Of a stretch of DNA of 64,000 nt, positions 62,986 through 64,000 are shown in pieces (within the stretch, counting starts at the first letter, position 1; each line of letters begins with the position of its first letter). Both the position numbers and the translations under genes were made by a program. The notes beneath the pieces were generated by a model. That model was not told the DNA's origin, did not search any database, and worked only from the letters and a program-made list of their open reading frames with translations. This DNA is from Serinibacter arcticus (GTDB lineage Bacteria > Actinomycetota > Actinomycetes > Actinomycetales > Beutenbergiaceae), in assembly GCF_003121705.1 (NCBI RefSeq), contig NZ_PYHR01000002.1, forward strand, positions 1-64,000, given 5' to 3'.

Positions 62986-63983
62986 TGGTGCGCTGCACCG
63001 TCGTCGGTTCCGGCAGCTGGGGGACGACGTTCGCCCAGGTGCTCGCCGACGCCGGCAACGAGGTCGTCGTGTGGACGGCGCGCGAGGCCACGGCCCGCTC
63101 GATCACGGACGACCACGCCAACCCGACCTACCTGCCCGGCATCGCGCTCTCCGACGCGATCTCCGCCACCACGGACCTGACCGCCGCGCTCGCGGGGGCC
63201 GAGGTCGTCGTCGTCGCGCTCCCGTCGCAGATCGTGCGCGAGGTGCTGGCCCCGTACGCCGCGGCCGTGCCCGGCGACGCCGTCGTGGTCAGCCTGATGA
63301 AGGGCGTCGAGCTCGGGACCGACGAGCGCATGAGCCAGGTGCTCGGGGAGATCTGGGACCTGCCGACCGAGCGGATCGCCGTCGTGTCGGGGCCGAACCT
63401 CGCCGGTGAGATCGCCCTCCAGCAGCCGACCACCACGGTCGTCGCCTGCGAGGACGAGGACGTCGCGCTGCGGATCGCCCGGACCTGCGCGACGCCGTAC
63501 TTCCGCACGTTCACCACGACCGACGTCATCGGCGTCGAGATCGGCGGCGCGGTCAAGAACGTCATCGCGCTCGCCGTCGGCATCGCCCAGGGCCTGGGGT
63601 ACGGCGACAACACGATGGCCTCGATCATGACGCGCGGCCTGTCCGAGGCCGCCCGGATCGGCGCGGCGGTGGGCGCGCAGCCCGCGACGTTCGCCGGCCT
63701 GGCCGGGATGGGCGACCTCATCGCCACGTGCTCCTCGCCGCTCTCGCGCAACCACCGTCTCGGCTCGCTGCTCGGCCAGGGCCGCTCGCTCGAGGAGGCC
63801 GTGGTGGAGATCGGGTCGACGGCGGAGGGCGCGAAGTCCTGCCGCTCGATCCTCGACCTCGCCCACCAGCACGGCGTGAAGACGTCGATCATCGCGGCCG
63901 TCGTCGCGGTGCTGTACGAGGGCATGACGGTGCCCGAGATGGTCGCGAGGCTGGTCGACCGGCCGCCGCGGCCCGAGGACTGA
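62985..63983 (+). CDS. gpsA: Glycerol-3-phosphate dehydrogenase [NAD(P)+]
   Basis: It makes glycerol-3-phosphate from dihydroxyacetone phosphate for lipid synthesis. It is 332 aa: RCTVVGSGSWGTTFAQVLADAGN is the Rossmann motif, PSQIVREVL near residue 80, VVSGPNLAGEIA near 135, IGGAVKNVIALAVGIAQGLGYGDN with the catalytic Lys near 190, and AGMGDLIATCSSPLSRNHRLG near 245. GTG 62985 and GTG 62988 are both possible. It overlaps plsC by one base. Confidence 0.95.
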   Translation: MVRCTVVGSGSWGTTFAQVLADAGNEVVVWTAREATARSITDDHANPTYLPGIALSDAISATTDLTAALAGAEVVVVALPSQIVREVLAPYAAAVPGDAVVVSLMKGVELGTDERMSQVLGEIWDLPTERIAVVSGPNLAGEIALQQPTTTVVACEDEDVALRIARTCATPYFRTFTTTDVIGVEIGGAVKNVIALAVGIAQGLGYGDNTMASIMTRGLSEAARIGAAVGAQPATFAGLAGMGDLIATCSSPLSRNHRLGSLLGQGRSLEEAVVEIGSTAEGAKSCRSILDLAHQHGVKTSIIAAVVAVLYEGMTVPEMVARLVDRPPRPED

Positions 63984-63987
63984 GCTG

Positions 63988-64000
63988 GTGACGACGTCGC
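63988..64000 (+). CDS. Possible 5' end of the next gene, cut by the window edge
   Basis: GTG ACG ACG TCG follows the gpsA stop by 4 nt. gpsA is often followed by ddl (D-Ala-D-Ala ligase) in actinobacteria, but four codons cannot identify it. Confidence 0.2.

Overview
The window is very GC-rich DNA with dense, often overlapping genes, GTG starts and many start codons lying a few bases after a TANNNT box. This fits a high-GC Gram-positive actinobacterium. The gene set and order (ilvBNC, leuB, ilvE, cimA, then gltX, tRNA-Gln, tRNA-Glu, then leuCD, plsC, gpsA) suggest Micrococcales, possibly near Cellulomonadaceae. That placement is inferred from gene content only. I saw no phage, insertion sequence, CRISPR array, rRNA or replication origin.

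Layout. 1-9.2 kb is a branched-chain amino acid block: ilvB, ilvN and ilvC, an ASCH-domain gene with a coupled membrane protein, leuB, ilvE, then cimA behind a leader-peptide/terminator region. 9.3-19 kb holds core and accessory genes: lplA, an HhH-GPD protein, a DUF2510 protein, a DUF3516 Ski2-like helicase, rlmC, two VOC proteins and a coiled-coil protein. 19.2-26.1 kb has a DUF4349 lipoprotein and a five-gene peptide/nickel-type ABC transporter operon divergent from a TetR regulator with a palindromic operator. 26.2-34.8 kb is mostly minus strand: trpB2, a YigZ/IMPACT protein, a NERD-helicase, a MetE-like protein and a DUF418-type membrane protein. 34.9-46 kb is plus strand: a methyltransferase, an FAH-family hydrolase, gltX, a frameshifted HAD gene, tRNA-Gln and tRNA-Glu, and an AddB/AddA-like nuclease-helicase pair whose first gene is also frameshifted. 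45.9-48.9 kb is an IclR regulator divergent from leuCD. 49-54.7 kb holds an acyltransferase-SGNH protein, a MarR regulator, an SDR and an MMPL exporter. 54.8-62.2 kb is a tightly coupled seven-gene operon joining an ABC importer to a luciferase-like monooxygenase and two AhpD/CMD-type proteins. plsC and gpsA close the window.

How genes work together. IlvBNC, IlvE, CimA and LeuBCD cover most of isoleucine, valine and leucine synthesis; leuA and ilvD are not here. An IclR-type regulator beside leuC has a 5-7-5 palindrome in its own promoter, and a degenerate copy with the same spacing lies in the leuB promoter, so one regulator may control both leu loci. cimA is preceded by a nine-codon leader ORF with Leu-Leu-Ile codons and two hairpins. 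A MarR protein has near-identical candidate operators just after its own transcription start and that of the MMPL pump.

Most notable are the uncharacterised LLM/CMD/AhpD-ABC operon, the leaderless leader peptide of cimA, a perfect 28-bp inverted repeat containing both start codons of a divergent gene pair, and short tandem repeats of unrelated sequence that sit on or next to stop codons at seven loci. All protein calls come from reading sequence and recalled family features; no database search was run.
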